A DNA stretch of 64,000 nucleotides from Sphingomonas bacterium (lineage in GTDB: Bacteria; Pseudomonadota; Alphaproteobacteria; Sphingomonadales; Sphingomonadaceae). This document shows, piece after piece, positions 41,313 through 51,603 of the stretch (positions are counted from its first letter, which is position 1; each line of letters starts with the position of its first letter). Made by a program: the position numbers and the translations under genes. The stretch is taken from NCBI RefSeq assembly GCF_028292965.1, contig NZ_JAQGLG010000077.1, positions 31,966-95,965 on the forward strand, in the 5' to 3' direction. Under the pieces are notes generated by a model. That model did not search any database and was not told where the DNA came from. It saw nothing but the letters and a program-made list of their open reading frames with translations.

Positions 41313-41824
41313 ACCGCCTGCCCAAAATCGGCTTCGCCATCGCGGTCCTGTTCGTGATCGTCGATCAGGCGGTGAAGCTGTGGATCACCGGGCCGCTCGG
41401 CCTGCATAACCTCGGTGATTCGCGTTACTTCCTGCCGATCTTCAACCTGCAATATGTCGCCAATCGCGGAGTGTCGCTCGGCCTGCTGCATGCCGATACC
41501 GAGACGATGCGCTGGGGGCTGGTGTTGCTGACCGGCGTGATCGCGGCGGGCGTGCTCTACTGGATGTTCAACGAAAAGAACCGCCAGGACCAGTTCGCGC
41601 TCGGCATGGTGCTGGGCGGCGCGCTGGGCAATATCATCGATCGCATCCGGCTCGGTTACGTGATCGACTATGCCGACCTGCACTTCGGTGGGTGGCAGCC
41701 GTTTTTGGTCTTTAATCTCGGCGACGCCTTCATTACGATGGGGGTGCTCGTCCTGCTCGTCCGCGCTCTCCTCGTGCGCGATAAGTCGCGGGCACGAGCA
41801 TCTGTGGAGAATTCCAATGCGTAA
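41309..41824 (+). CDS. lspA: Lipoprotein signal peptidase (signal peptidase II)
   Basis: A 171-residue inner-membrane aspartic protease that removes lipoprotein signal peptides. Four helices are visible. Family blocks: FVIVDQAVKLWI, NLQYVANRGVSLGLL, GGALGNIIDRIRLGYVIDYADLHF (first catalytic Asp in NIIDR) and FNLGDAFITMGV (second catalytic Asp). Translationally coupled to ileS, the usual bacterial order, and to the lipoprotein gene after it. Confidence 0.96.
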   Translation: MNRLPKIGFAIAVLFVIVDQAVKLWITGPLGLHNLGDSRYFLPIFNLQYVANRGVSLGLLHADTETMRWGLVLLTGVIAAGVLYWMFNEKNRQDQFALGMVLGGALGNIIDRIRLGYVIDYADLHFGGWQPFLVFNLGDAFITMGVLVLLVRALLVRDKSRARASVENSNA

Positions 41825-42230
41825 AGTTGTACCGATCGCCGCGGGGCTTGGCCTCGTCGTTCTGCTGTCCGGCTGCGGCCATCGCGGCTTCGGCAAGGGC
41901 GGTCCGGACGAATTCGCCGTCGCGCGCCAGGCGCCTTTGGTGATCCCGCCCGACTTCGCGCTGGTTCCGCCCAAGCCCGGCGCGGCACGCACCAACGATA
42001 CCGGTGCGCAGGCCCAGGCGCTCGACGCGCTGTTCGGCGGCCCGGCGGCGCGCAGCAGCGGTGAGAACGCCACGCTAGGCGCGGTCGGCACCGATGCCGA
42101 TCCTGGCATTCGCTCGTCGGTCGGTGACCCCGCCACCAACGTGGTCGACAAGGGTACGACGACGCGCGACGTGATCGCGGCGCCGGAAGGCGACGGCCAG
42201 AACGCCCGCGCCTCGACGCCGACGCCCTGA
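41817..42230 (+). CDS. DUF3035 family lipoprotein
   Basis: A 137-residue lipoprotein: signal MRKVVPIAAGLGLVVLLSGC with lipobox LSGC (Cys 20), then PDEFAVARQAPLVIPPDFALVPPKPG, the hallmark of DUF3035 proteins, and a low-complexity Gly/Ala/Thr-rich tail. It overlaps the lspA stop by 8 bp; LspA should process it. Function unknown. A strong terminator follows. Confidence 0.88.
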   Translation: MRKVVPIAAGLGLVVLLSGCGHRGFGKGGPDEFAVARQAPLVIPPDFALVPPKPGAARTNDTGAQAQALDALFGGPAARSSGENATLGAVGTDADPGIRSSVGDPATNVVDKGTTTRDVIAAPEGDGQNARASTPTP

Positions 42231-42252
42231 TCCTTTCGCCTGCGGGCATAAC

Positions 42253-42296
42253 AAAAAGCGCGCCGCGATCATCCCGATCGCGGCGCGCTTTTTTTG
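42253..42296. terminator. Bidirectional intrinsic terminator
   Basis: An ~18-bp stem (AAAAAGCGCGCCGCGATC and its complement) with a 5-nt loop ATCCC. It has T runs on both strands, so it can end the ileS-lspA-DUF3035 transcript and the convergent torF transcript. Confidence 0.95.
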
Positions 42297-42337
42297 TTCG
42301 TCGCGGGCGGGGATCGCTCCCCGCCCGCAAGGTTGGA

Positions 42338-43132
42338 TCAGAAGGCCACGCCGAGCGTCGCGACGACACCGCCGTTGCTGATCTTGTGGTTGGTGAAGCC
42401 GTTACGGAAATCGGCGTCGGTATCGACGTAGCTGACACCCAGGGTGAGTGCCTTGTACGTCACCGCCGCGCCAACTGCCCAGTCGGTGTAGCCCTTCTTG
42501 CCGGTGGAATCGACCGCGAGCCAGCCCGAGCCCCAGGTGTGGCCGAGGTGACCGGTCAGGCTGAGCGGCGTACCGGGAATCGCCGCCGACAGGTCGCCGG
42601 CGAGATAGACGTTGTCCTTCTTGGGCTCCGGAACCAATCCCTGCGTAGCACCCGTGGCCTTTTGCTTGAAGGCATAGTTGACGGTTGCCTTGGCCGTCAC
42701 CGGGCCGAAGGTGTGGGCCAACGAGACATAAGGCTCGAAGAAGTCAGACGAGGCCGTATCGCCGGGGATGAGCTTGGTCTTCGGGTAGAAGTAATAGAGC
42801 ACGCCGACATCGAGCGTCGTGCCGCCAAAGGCCTTCTTGTAGCCGCCGATGATGTCAATTTCCTGGTGGCTCACGCTGGAAGCGATCACATAGCTGTCGA
42901 CCGACGAGCCCCAGACCGTGAAGTACAGGCCGGATTCATGGGCGATGGTGAAGGTGCCCTGGACGGCGAAGTTCTTGTCGGTCTGCGAGACGCCGCGGAA
43001 GCGATAGTCGCTGACGACGGTTGCACCACCCGAGATGGTGATGGCTGGGGGAGGCGCCGCATCATCAGCGAACGCGGGAGCGGCGGTGGCGACGAGCATG
43101 AGCCCGCCGAGCGAGAGAGTGGAGAAGCGCAT
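42338..43132 (-). CDS. TorF family putative outer-membrane porin
   Basis: A 264-residue exported beta-barrel. Signal peptide LGGLMLVATAAPAFADD, then ISGGATVVSDYRFRGVSQTDKNFAVQGTFTIAHESGLYFTVWGSS, which is the TorF/Gcw_chp hallmark, and alternating amphipathic strands ending in GGVVATLGVAF with a terminal Phe. Probably a small-molecule channel; substrate unknown. ATG 43132 is set by the signal peptide. Divergently placed from nothing; mscS lies upstream on the same strand. Confidence 0.92.
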   Translation of the reverse strand: MRFSTLSLGGLMLVATAAPAFADDAAPPPAITISGGATVVSDYRFRGVSQTDKNFAVQGTFTIAHESGLYFTVWGSSVDSYVIASSVSHQEIDIIGGYKKAFGGTTLDVGVLYYFYPKTKLIPGDTASSDFFEPYVSLAHTFGPVTAKATVNYAFKQKATGATQGLVPEPKKDNVYLAGDLSAAIPGTPLSLTGHLGHTWGSGWLAVDSTGKKGYTDWAVGAAVTYKALTLGVSYVDTDADFRNGFTNHKISNGGVVATLGVAF

Positions 43133-43244
43133 CGGTTTCCTTCCGAATGGAATGCACGTCCCCGCCTGCGCGGGCCGGAGTCCGTGTCTGTCGGAGGTTG
43201 CCCTCCCGCACGATGTTCCCGACCGCGATGTAAGATTGCCGAAA

Positions 43245-43260
43245 TGTGCTGCATCGCACA
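43245..43260. promoter_or_regulatory. Palindrome in the torF upstream region
   Basis: TGTGCTGCATCGCACA has TGTGC/GCACA arms and a 6-bp spacer, 113 bp before the torF start. It may be an operator for torF. The binding protein is unknown. Confidence 0.3.
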
Positions 43261-43291
43261 ACAAAATTCGGTGTGCCGACCCGAAACGGCC

Positions 43292-44611
43292 CTACAGCTG
43301 TTGCGATCGCGCAACAGTGTGTCGGGTCAGCGACCCGTTTTCCGAAGGTGCAGTGTGCAGATGCACGTCGCGCTGCGGGAAGGGCAGGCCGATGCCATGC
43401 TCCTTGAACAGCCACCATAGCCGGTTTAGCACGTCCGAGCGGACATTGCCGACGCCCCCTTCGGGGTCGCTGATCCACACCAGTATCTCGTGCTCGATCG
43501 CGCTGTCGCCGAACGCGGTGAGCCAGACATTGGGCTTGGGCGAGTTGAGCACGCGGGGGCTCTCCGTTGCCGCACGCAGCATCAACTCCTGGGCGAGTTT
43601 CAGGTCGGCGCTATAGCTGATCCCGACCGGTACGCGCACGCGCACGTTGCGGTCGGTATAGGACCAGTTCTCGACCGGCTGGGTCATCAGATTCTCGTTC
43701 GGAATCAGATGCTCCTTGCCGTCGCGCGTGATCACCGAGACGGCGCGCACGCCGATCTTGTTGACCCAGCCGACATCCTTGTCGCCGACGACGATTACGT
43801 CGCCCGGCTTGATCGAGCGGTCCATCAACAGGATGATCCCGGCGATCAGATTGCCGACGGTCTTCTGCAGGCCAAAGCCGATCGCCAGGCCGAGCGCGCC
43901 GGAGAAGACCGCGAAGGTTGTCAGGTCGATGTCGAGCACGTCGACACCGACGAAGAAGGCGAGGACCACCGCGACGATCGCGGCGAGCTTCTGCGACAGC
44001 AGTTTCTGCGTCGCGTCGAGCCCGCGCGACTGGCCGATCCAGTGTGCGACGATGCGATTGGCCAGCCGCACCAGTGCATAGAGCGCGATGATCGTGATCA
44101 GGATGGTGAGCAACGACAGCATCGAGAAGCGGCGCCGGCCGATATCGAAACCGATTCGCTCCAGCGTCGTGGTGATCGGGTGCAGTCCGCCCACGGCATG
44201 GCTGAACAACGCCACGAACAGCGCCACGGCCACCAGCCAAGCCATCCAGCGCGGAAGGCCCAGGCCACGCAAGATGGTGAGTGCCGCCATCGCCGTCGCG
44301 GCGCCTAGCGCGAGGCCGATCGGCGCGGCGGCGATCGGCGGCCAGTTGTCGATATTGATCAGCACGGCGAGGATCAGCGCGGCGGTGCCGTGTCGCACGA
44401 TCCCCGGCAGGCGCGCGCCCAGGCCTTCGGCGTGACCGGTCAGCTTGCTCTTCCAGGTTCGCGACAGCGGCTGGCCGATGAAGCGCTGCGCCAACACACC
44501 GGCGACCAGCGCGACGAGCACCAGCGATCCGGCGATCGCCGTCGCGATCCACTGCTCGCGCGGGATGCCGCTCAAGCCCTGGGTGCGCAGCCAGTCCAGC
44601 AGCGGGCTCAC
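43292..44611 (-). CDS. Mechanosensitive channel, MscS family
   Basis: A 439-residue membrane protein with about five or six TM helices. The MscS core is VFSGALGLAIGFGLQKTVGNLIAGIILLMDRSIKPGDVIVVGDKDVGWVNKIGVRAVSVITRDGKEHLIPNENLMTQPVENWSYTD, with the Gly/Ala-rich pore helix, followed by the cytosolic alpha/beta domain. It releases osmolytes on hypo-osmotic shock. Its ATG overlaps the stop of the cystathionine lyase gene by 4 bp, so they form an operon. Confidence 0.94.
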   Translation of the reverse strand: MSPLLDWLRTQGLSGIPREQWIATAIAGSLVLVALVAGVLAQRFIGQPLSRTWKSKLTGHAEGLGARLPGIVRHGTAALILAVLINIDNWPPIAAAPIGLALGAATAMAALTILRGLGLPRWMAWLVAVALFVALFSHAVGGLHPITTTLERIGFDIGRRRFSMLSLLTILITIIALYALVRLANRIVAHWIGQSRGLDATQKLLSQKLAAIVAVVLAFFVGVDVLDIDLTTFAVFSGALGLAIGFGLQKTVGNLIAGIILLMDRSIKPGDVIVVGDKDVGWVNKIGVRAVSVITRDGKEHLIPNENLMTQPVENWSYTDRNVRVRVPVGISYSADLKLAQELMLRAATESPRVLNSPKPNVWLTAFGDSAIEHEILVWISDPEGGVGNVRSDVLNRLWWLFKEHGIGLPFPQRDVHLHTAPSENGSLTRHTVARSQQL

Positions 44612-45798
44612 GATGCCGCGCGGAAGCGCGCGAGCCCTGCGGCGAGATCGGCGATCAGGTCGTCGGCGTCCTCCAGTCCGATCTGCAGGCGCACCACGGG
44701 CCCGGCATCGGCGCGGCGCGTGACGCTGCGATAGCGCTGCGGGTCGGTCGGGATGGCGAGGCTTTCGAACCCGCCCCAGCTATAGCCGATGCCGAACAGC
44801 TCCAGGCCATCGATCAGGGCCGACCGTGCATCGTCGCTGCCGCCTTGCAGCACGAAAGAAAACAGCCCGGACGAGCCTTTGAAATCGCGCGCGAAATGCT
44901 CGTGGCCCGGGCAGTCGGGCAGGGCAGGATGCAGCACCGCCGCAACCTCGGCTTGCTCCTTCAGCCAATGCGCGATCTTGAGTGCGCTCGCCTGATGCTG
45001 CTGCAACCTGATCGCCATCGTCCGGAGCCCTCGTGCGCCGAGCCAGGCATCGTCGGGGCTGGCGACCTGGCCGAGCTGGAAGCTGGTGTCGCGCAGTCGC
45101 GTGAAATGTCCCGGCGCGGCGGTGACCGAGCCGAGCATCACGTCGCTATGGCCGACGACATATTTGGTGCAGGCGAGGATCGTCAGGTCCACGCCGTGCG
45201 CGATCGCCGGGAACAGCAGCGGCGTCGCCCAGGTATTGTCGAGCAGGGTCGTCACGCCACGCGCCCTGGCGGCGGTGACGATCGCCGGCACGTCCTGCAC
45301 CTCGAAGGTTAGGCTGCCGGGGCTTTCGAGGAAGATTGCCTTGGTGTCTTCACCGATCAGGTCGGCGATACCGGCGCCGATCAGCGGATCGTAGAAGCGC
45401 GTCTTGATGCCCATGCGCTTGAGCAGACCGCTCGCCATCGACCGGGTCGGATCATAGGCGCTGTCCACCAGCAGCAGTTCGTCGCCCGGCGACAACACCG
45501 ATAGCAGGGCGGCGGCGATGGCCGCGACGCCAGAGGGGTAGAGGAAGGTGCCCTCCGCGCCCGGCTCGAGCTCGGTCAGCGCCTCGGCCAGCGACCATTG
45601 CGTCGGCGTACCGCGCCGCCCGTAGAACAGCCGGTGATGCGTCTCGCCGACCCGCTCGCGCATTTCGGCGACGGTATCGTACAATATGGTCGAGGCGCGC
45701 CACACCGGCGTGTTGACCACGCCCGCGGTCCATTCCTTGCGCCGTCCGGCGGAGACGACGCGGGTCGCGTCGGCGCGAGGTTTGTCGTTGTTGCTCAT
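44608..45798 (-). CDS. metC: Cystathionine beta-lyase
   Basis: A 396-residue PLP enzyme of the Cys/Met metabolism family, closest to MetC-type lyases: YGRRGTPTQWSLAEALTELEPG near the N-terminus, SGVAAIAAALLSVLSPGDELLLVDSAYDPTRS, FLESPGSLTFEVQDVPAI, DNTWATPLLF, and the PLP lysine in TKYVVGHSDVMLGSV. It cleaves cystathionine to homocysteine, pyruvate and ammonia. GGAGG lies just before the ATG. First gene of a unit with mscS. Confidence 0.92.
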   Translation of the reverse strand: MSNNDKPRADATRVVSAGRRKEWTAGVVNTPVWRASTILYDTVAEMRERVGETHHRLFYGRRGTPTQWSLAEALTELEPGAEGTFLYPSGVAAIAAALLSVLSPGDELLLVDSAYDPTRSMASGLLKRMGIKTRFYDPLIGAGIADLIGEDTKAIFLESPGSLTFEVQDVPAIVTAARARGVTTLLDNTWATPLLFPAIAHGVDLTILACTKYVVGHSDVMLGSVTAAPGHFTRLRDTSFQLGQVASPDDAWLGARGLRTMAIRLQQHQASALKIAHWLKEQAEVAAVLHPALPDCPGHEHFARDFKGSSGLFSFVLQGGSDDARSALIDGLELFGIGYSWGGFESLAIPTDPQRYRSVTRRADAGPVVRLQIGLEDADDLIADLAAGLARFRAAS

Positions 45799-45915
45799 CG
45801 CCTCCAGCCCTACCGCTCGCGCGGCATGACGTCGAGCCGCGCGACACGAACGATCGGGGAACCAGCCACCCCGGCCGTAATCGCGGCACCATTGATCGAG
45901 ATTAGCGCGATTTTC

Positions 45916-45932
45916 TTGTTGCAGTGCAGCAA
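45916..45932. promoter_or_regulatory. TGCA-containing palindrome upstream of the GT4-GH130 pair
   Basis: TTGTTGCAGTGCAGCAA is an 8-1-8 inverted repeat with one mismatch, in the 216-bp divergent region between metC and the glycosyltransferase. TGCA-rich palindromes of this type are bound by PhaR/AniA regulators of carbon storage in proteobacteria. The match is by eye. Confidence 0.45.
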
Positions 45933-46014
45933 ACGCGCAACCATATTCCTGGCAGTCCGTTCAGGGAGAGAAGATTCGGCCGCCCAGGCCACGGAAATGT
46001 GCAAGGAAATGGCA

Positions 46015-48285
46015 ATGACGCGTCTGACGCGAGAACCCACGGCAATCGATCATCTGGCATTGATCGGCAATTTCCTCCCCAGGAAATGCGGCCTTGCAAC
46101 ATATACGACAGACACTTTCACCGCGTTGCGTGAGCGCTTCACCGACATGATTGTCGATGTCTATGCGATGGACGATCACCCCGGCCGTTATGATTATCCG
46201 CCGGCTGTGACCCGCGCGATTCCCGAACAGGACCGCCTGGCCTATATCGACGCCGCCCGCGCGATCGAGGCGAGTGGCGCCCAGGCGGTGTGGCTGCAGC
46301 ACGAATATGGCATTTTCGGCGGCACGGCAGGCGAGCATATCCTTGCTTTGCTCGACCGCATCTCGCTGCCGCTGATCGTCACGCTGCATACCGTGCTCGA
46401 ACAGCCCAATGCCGATCAGCGCCGCGTGATGGAGGCGCTGCTGCGCCGTGCTTCGCGCGTCGTGGTGATGGCAGAGCGCGGCCGGGAAATCCTCCAGCGT
46501 GTCTACAGCGCCAACCCGCGCGCCATCCTGACCATCCCGCACGGTGTGCCCGACCGCGCTCTCCTCGACACCGCCGGCTTCAAGCAGCGCTTCGGCTGGG
46601 AGGGGCGCAAGACGATCCTGACCTTCGGCCTGCTCGCCCCGGGCAAGGGCATCGAGACGATGATCGAGGCGATGCCTGCGATCGTCGCCGACAATCCCGA
46701 CTCACTCTACATCGTGCTCGGCGCGACCCACCCGAATCTCGTCGCGCACGAGGGCGAGGCCTATCGCGATCGGCTAGAGGCGCAGGCCGAGGCACTGGGC
46801 GTCGCCGACCACGTCGCGTTCGTCGACGCGTTCGTCGAGCATGAGGATTTGCTCGACTATCTCCAGGCCGCCGACGTCTACGCGACGCCCTATACCAACC
46901 CGGCGCAGATCACCTCGGGCACGCTGTCCTATGCCGTCGGACTGGGCAAACCAGTGGTTTCGACGCCTTATGTCCACGCGGCCGAGATCCTCGCCGACGG
47001 GCACGGTGTGCTGGTCGATTTCGGTGATAGTGCCGGCTTCGCCCGAGCCATCGGCAGGCTGCTCGCTGATGACGATGCCCGATTGGCGCTGTCGCGGCGT
47101 GCCTATGCGCGTGGCCGCACGATGGTCTGGTCGCGCCTCGCCGACACAGCGATGGAGGAGATCGTCGCGATGGTTGCGGCCAAGCCGCGCCGTATTGCCA
47201 CCGCGCCCTCTTTCCGCGCGCTCGCGCCCGATTTCGCCGCCGTCGAGCGGATGAGCGACGCCACCGGCATGTTCCAGCACGCCATCCTGTCGATTCCCGA
47301 TCGCCGCCATGGCTATTGCATCGACGATAATGCCCGCGCGCTGATGCTGACCGCGCGGCTACCGGGCATGGACGAGGTCGCGCGAGACAAGTGGATGACG
47401 GTCTATGCCGCGTTCGTGCAATATGCCTGGAACCCGGACACGCGGCGCTTTCGCAATTTCATGAATTTCGACCGGACGTGGTGCGAGGACACCGGCTCGG
47501 AGGATTCCAACGGCCGTGCGCTTTGGGCGCTCGGCGTCACTGCACGCGACACCAGCCTCGCCAAGCATCGTGACTGGGCGCGGCGCCTGTTCGACGAGAC
47601 GGCGAGCCTCGCGCTGGACCTCGGCTCGCCGCGCTCACACGCCTTTGCCATGCTCGGTGCTTCGGCGATGCTCGGCGCACATCCCGGCCACACGCTGGCG
47701 ACGCATATCCTGACGCGCTTTTCGAGCGAGTTGATGAGCTTGCTGGAACGCGCGAGGCGGCCGGAATGGCGCTGGTTCGAAATCGTGCTGGCTTATGACA
47801 ATGCCCGCCTGCCCGAGGCGCTGATCCGCGCCGGCATCGCGCTGAGCCGGCAGGATCTGATCGATTGCGGGTGCGACGCGCTCGACTGGATCGCCTCGCA
47901 GCAGACCGGTCCGGACGGGCGCTTCCGCGCCGTCGGTACCGAGAGCTTCGGCCGACCCTATGCCGATCCGCTCCCGTTCGACCAGCAGCCGCTCGAGGCG
48001 CAGGCGACGATCGACGCCTGCGAAGCGGCATTCGACGCCACCGGTGACCGGCGCTGGGTCGATGAGGCGATGCGTGCCTATCGCTGGTATCTCGGCCGCA
48101 ACGATCACGATCTGCCGCTTGCCACCGCGCAGGATGGCGGCTGTTTCGATGGGCTCACGCCGATTGGTTTGAACCGAAATCAGGGCGCGGAGTCGATTCT
48201 CGCGCTGCAATTAGCCTCTGTCGCCATTTCGGGGCTTTCAAACCGGTCGACAGCCGTGGCAGGGACGTCGCGCGCCGTTGCCTAG
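46015..48285 (+). CDS. GT4 glycosyltransferase fused to an (alpha/alpha) toroid glycosidase-like domain
   Basis: A ~756-residue cytosolic protein. Residues ~1-390 are a GT4 fold: GNFLPRKCGLATYTTD at the N-terminus, VWLQHEYGIFGG, VTLHTVLEQPNADQR, IPHGVPD, LTFGLLAPGKGIETMIEA, and the donor site EX7E-like region around TNPAQITSGTLSYAVGLGKPVVSTPYVHAAEIL. Residues ~400-756 carry MSDATGMFQHAILSIPDRRHGYCIDDNARALML and repeated helix pairs, a toroid often fused to this GT4 class. ATG 46015 has AAGGA about seven bases upstream; ATG 46009 and 45997 are alternatives. Close spacing to the GH130 gene indicates a shared pathway, probably mannose-based. Confidence 0.85.
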   Translation: MTRLTREPTAIDHLALIGNFLPRKCGLATYTTDTFTALRERFTDMIVDVYAMDDHPGRYDYPPAVTRAIPEQDRLAYIDAARAIEASGAQAVWLQHEYGIFGGTAGEHILALLDRISLPLIVTLHTVLEQPNADQRRVMEALLRRASRVVVMAERGREILQRVYSANPRAILTIPHGVPDRALLDTAGFKQRFGWEGRKTILTFGLLAPGKGIETMIEAMPAIVADNPDSLYIVLGATHPNLVAHEGEAYRDRLEAQAEALGVADHVAFVDAFVEHEDLLDYLQAADVYATPYTNPAQITSGTLSYAVGLGKPVVSTPYVHAAEILADGHGVLVDFGDSAGFARAIGRLLADDDARLALSRRAYARGRTMVWSRLADTAMEEIVAMVAAKPRRIATAPSFRALAPDFAAVERMSDATGMFQHAILSIPDRRHGYCIDDNARALMLTARLPGMDEVARDKWMTVYAAFVQYAWNPDTRRFRNFMNFDRTWCEDTGSEDSNGRALWALGVTARDTSLAKHRDWARRLFDETASLALDLGSPRSHAFAMLGASAMLGAHPGHTLATHILTRFSSELMSLLERARRPEWRWFEIVLAYDNARLPEALIRAGIALSRQDLIDCGCDALDWIASQQTGPDGRFRAVGTESFGRPYADPLPFDQQPLEAQATIDACEAAFDATGDRRWVDEAMRAYRWYLGRNDHDLPLATAQDGGCFDGLTPIGLNRNQGAESILALQLASVAISGLSNRSTAVAGTSRAVA

Positions 48286-48334
48286 CCTCGCTCGGAACGT
48301 CGCTGATGTGCGACAGCCAAGCGAGGCAAGACCG

Positions 48335-49598
48335 TTGATCGAGTTTTTCCAGCACGCCCTGCGTTTATATGCCGATCCGTCGCGCGTCGTGGTGCGCCCG
48401 TTCCACCTCGCCTGGGCGGGAAACGGCGGCAGCCGCACCGAACGGCTGGTCTCGGAAGTAATGGCGATGAGCGTGAGCGACACGCGCGCCCAGCTCGAAA
48501 TCGTGCTCAAGGATTTCGAGGCGCGCCACTGGCAGACGCGCCGCGTGTTCATGACGCGCTATGACGAGATCGAGGCGCAGCTGAAGCTGGATGGCAGCGA
48601 GATCGGCGACGAGAAACGCCAGCTGATCGGTGCATATTTCTGCCACGAATACAGCTATGCCGCCGCCGCGCTGATGAACCCCAGCGCGGTGCCGCATTTC
48701 GACCAGTCGGGCATGCCCCAAGGCTCGATGCGTATCCTGATGTCGCTGCGTTCGGTGGGCGAGGGGCATATCTCCTCGGTAGCTTTCCGCGAGGGCATCA
48801 TCACCGACAAGAATGAATTGAAGCTTGCGCCGGAACCGCCCTTCGCCACCGCGACCGACACGATCGACGAGGACGAGGAGCATATCCCGGAAGGGCCGAT
48901 CACGGTCTATCGCCACCGCGATTCGACGCTGTCCGGCACCGTGATCTTCCCGATCACTGCGGCCCAGTCCAAGGGGCTCGAGGATCTCCGCCTCGTCCAA
49001 TTCACCCATGATGACGGCAGCATCGAATGGCTCGGCACCTACACCGCCTATAACGGGTCGGTGATCCAGTCGGAGCTGATGCGCACGCGCGATTTCCGCG
49101 CCTTCGATCTGGTGCCGATGACCGGCCCGGCCGCGCGCAACAAAGGCATGGCCCTGTTTCCGCGGAAGGTGAATGGCAAGTACATGATGATCGGCCGGCA
49201 GGACGGCGAGAATGTCTTCTTGCTGCAATCCGACACGCTGCTGCACTGGGAAGAGGGCGAGAAGCTGCTCACTCCGAAATTCCCTTGGGAACTGGTGCAG
49301 ATCGGCAATTGCGGCTCGCCGATCGAGCTGGACGAGGGCTGGCTGCTGCTGACGCACGGCGTCGGCGCGATGCGCAAATATTCGATCGGCGCGGTGCTGC
49401 TCGACAAGGATGATCCATCCAAGGTGATCGGCCGCACGCGAGACCCGATCCTCGCCGCCGCCGATCAGGACCGCGAGGGTTATGTGCCCAATGTCGTCTA
49501 TACCTGCGGCCCGCTACGCCACGGCAACAAGCTGTTCGTGCCCTATGGCGTGGCGGACAGCTCGGTGGCGTTCGCGTTTTTTGACATTCCGACCCTGC

Positions 49599-49615
<17 letters not shown>
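48335..49615 (+). CDS. GH130 family glycoside phosphorylase/glycosidase
   Basis: A ~426-residue five-bladed propeller protein resembling GH130 beta-mannoside phosphorylases. Key blocks: RVVVRPFHLAWAGNGG, SEVMAMSVSDTRAQLEIVLKDF, GLEDLRLVQFTHDDGSIEWLGTYTAYNG, RNKGMALFPRKVNGKYMMIGRQDGENVFL, IGNCGSPIELDEGWLLLTHGVG, and YVPNVVYTCGP. The Asp in GLEDLR matches the GH130 acid position. A TTG at 48335 after GAGG is preferred; a TTG at 48278 would overlap the GT gene. It should cleave or make a manno-oligosaccharide with phosphate. Confidence 0.85.
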
Positions 49616-51554
<1,939 letters not shown>

Positions 51555-51603
51555 GGTCCCTAGGTGGCACATTCAAGCTGAACGTAACACAGCGATTTCG
51601 CCG

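Noticed and set aside
45799..45860. SAM-type riboswitch in the metC leader
   Set aside because: No conserved core or pseudoknot-forming sequence found; only a ribosome site next to the ATG.
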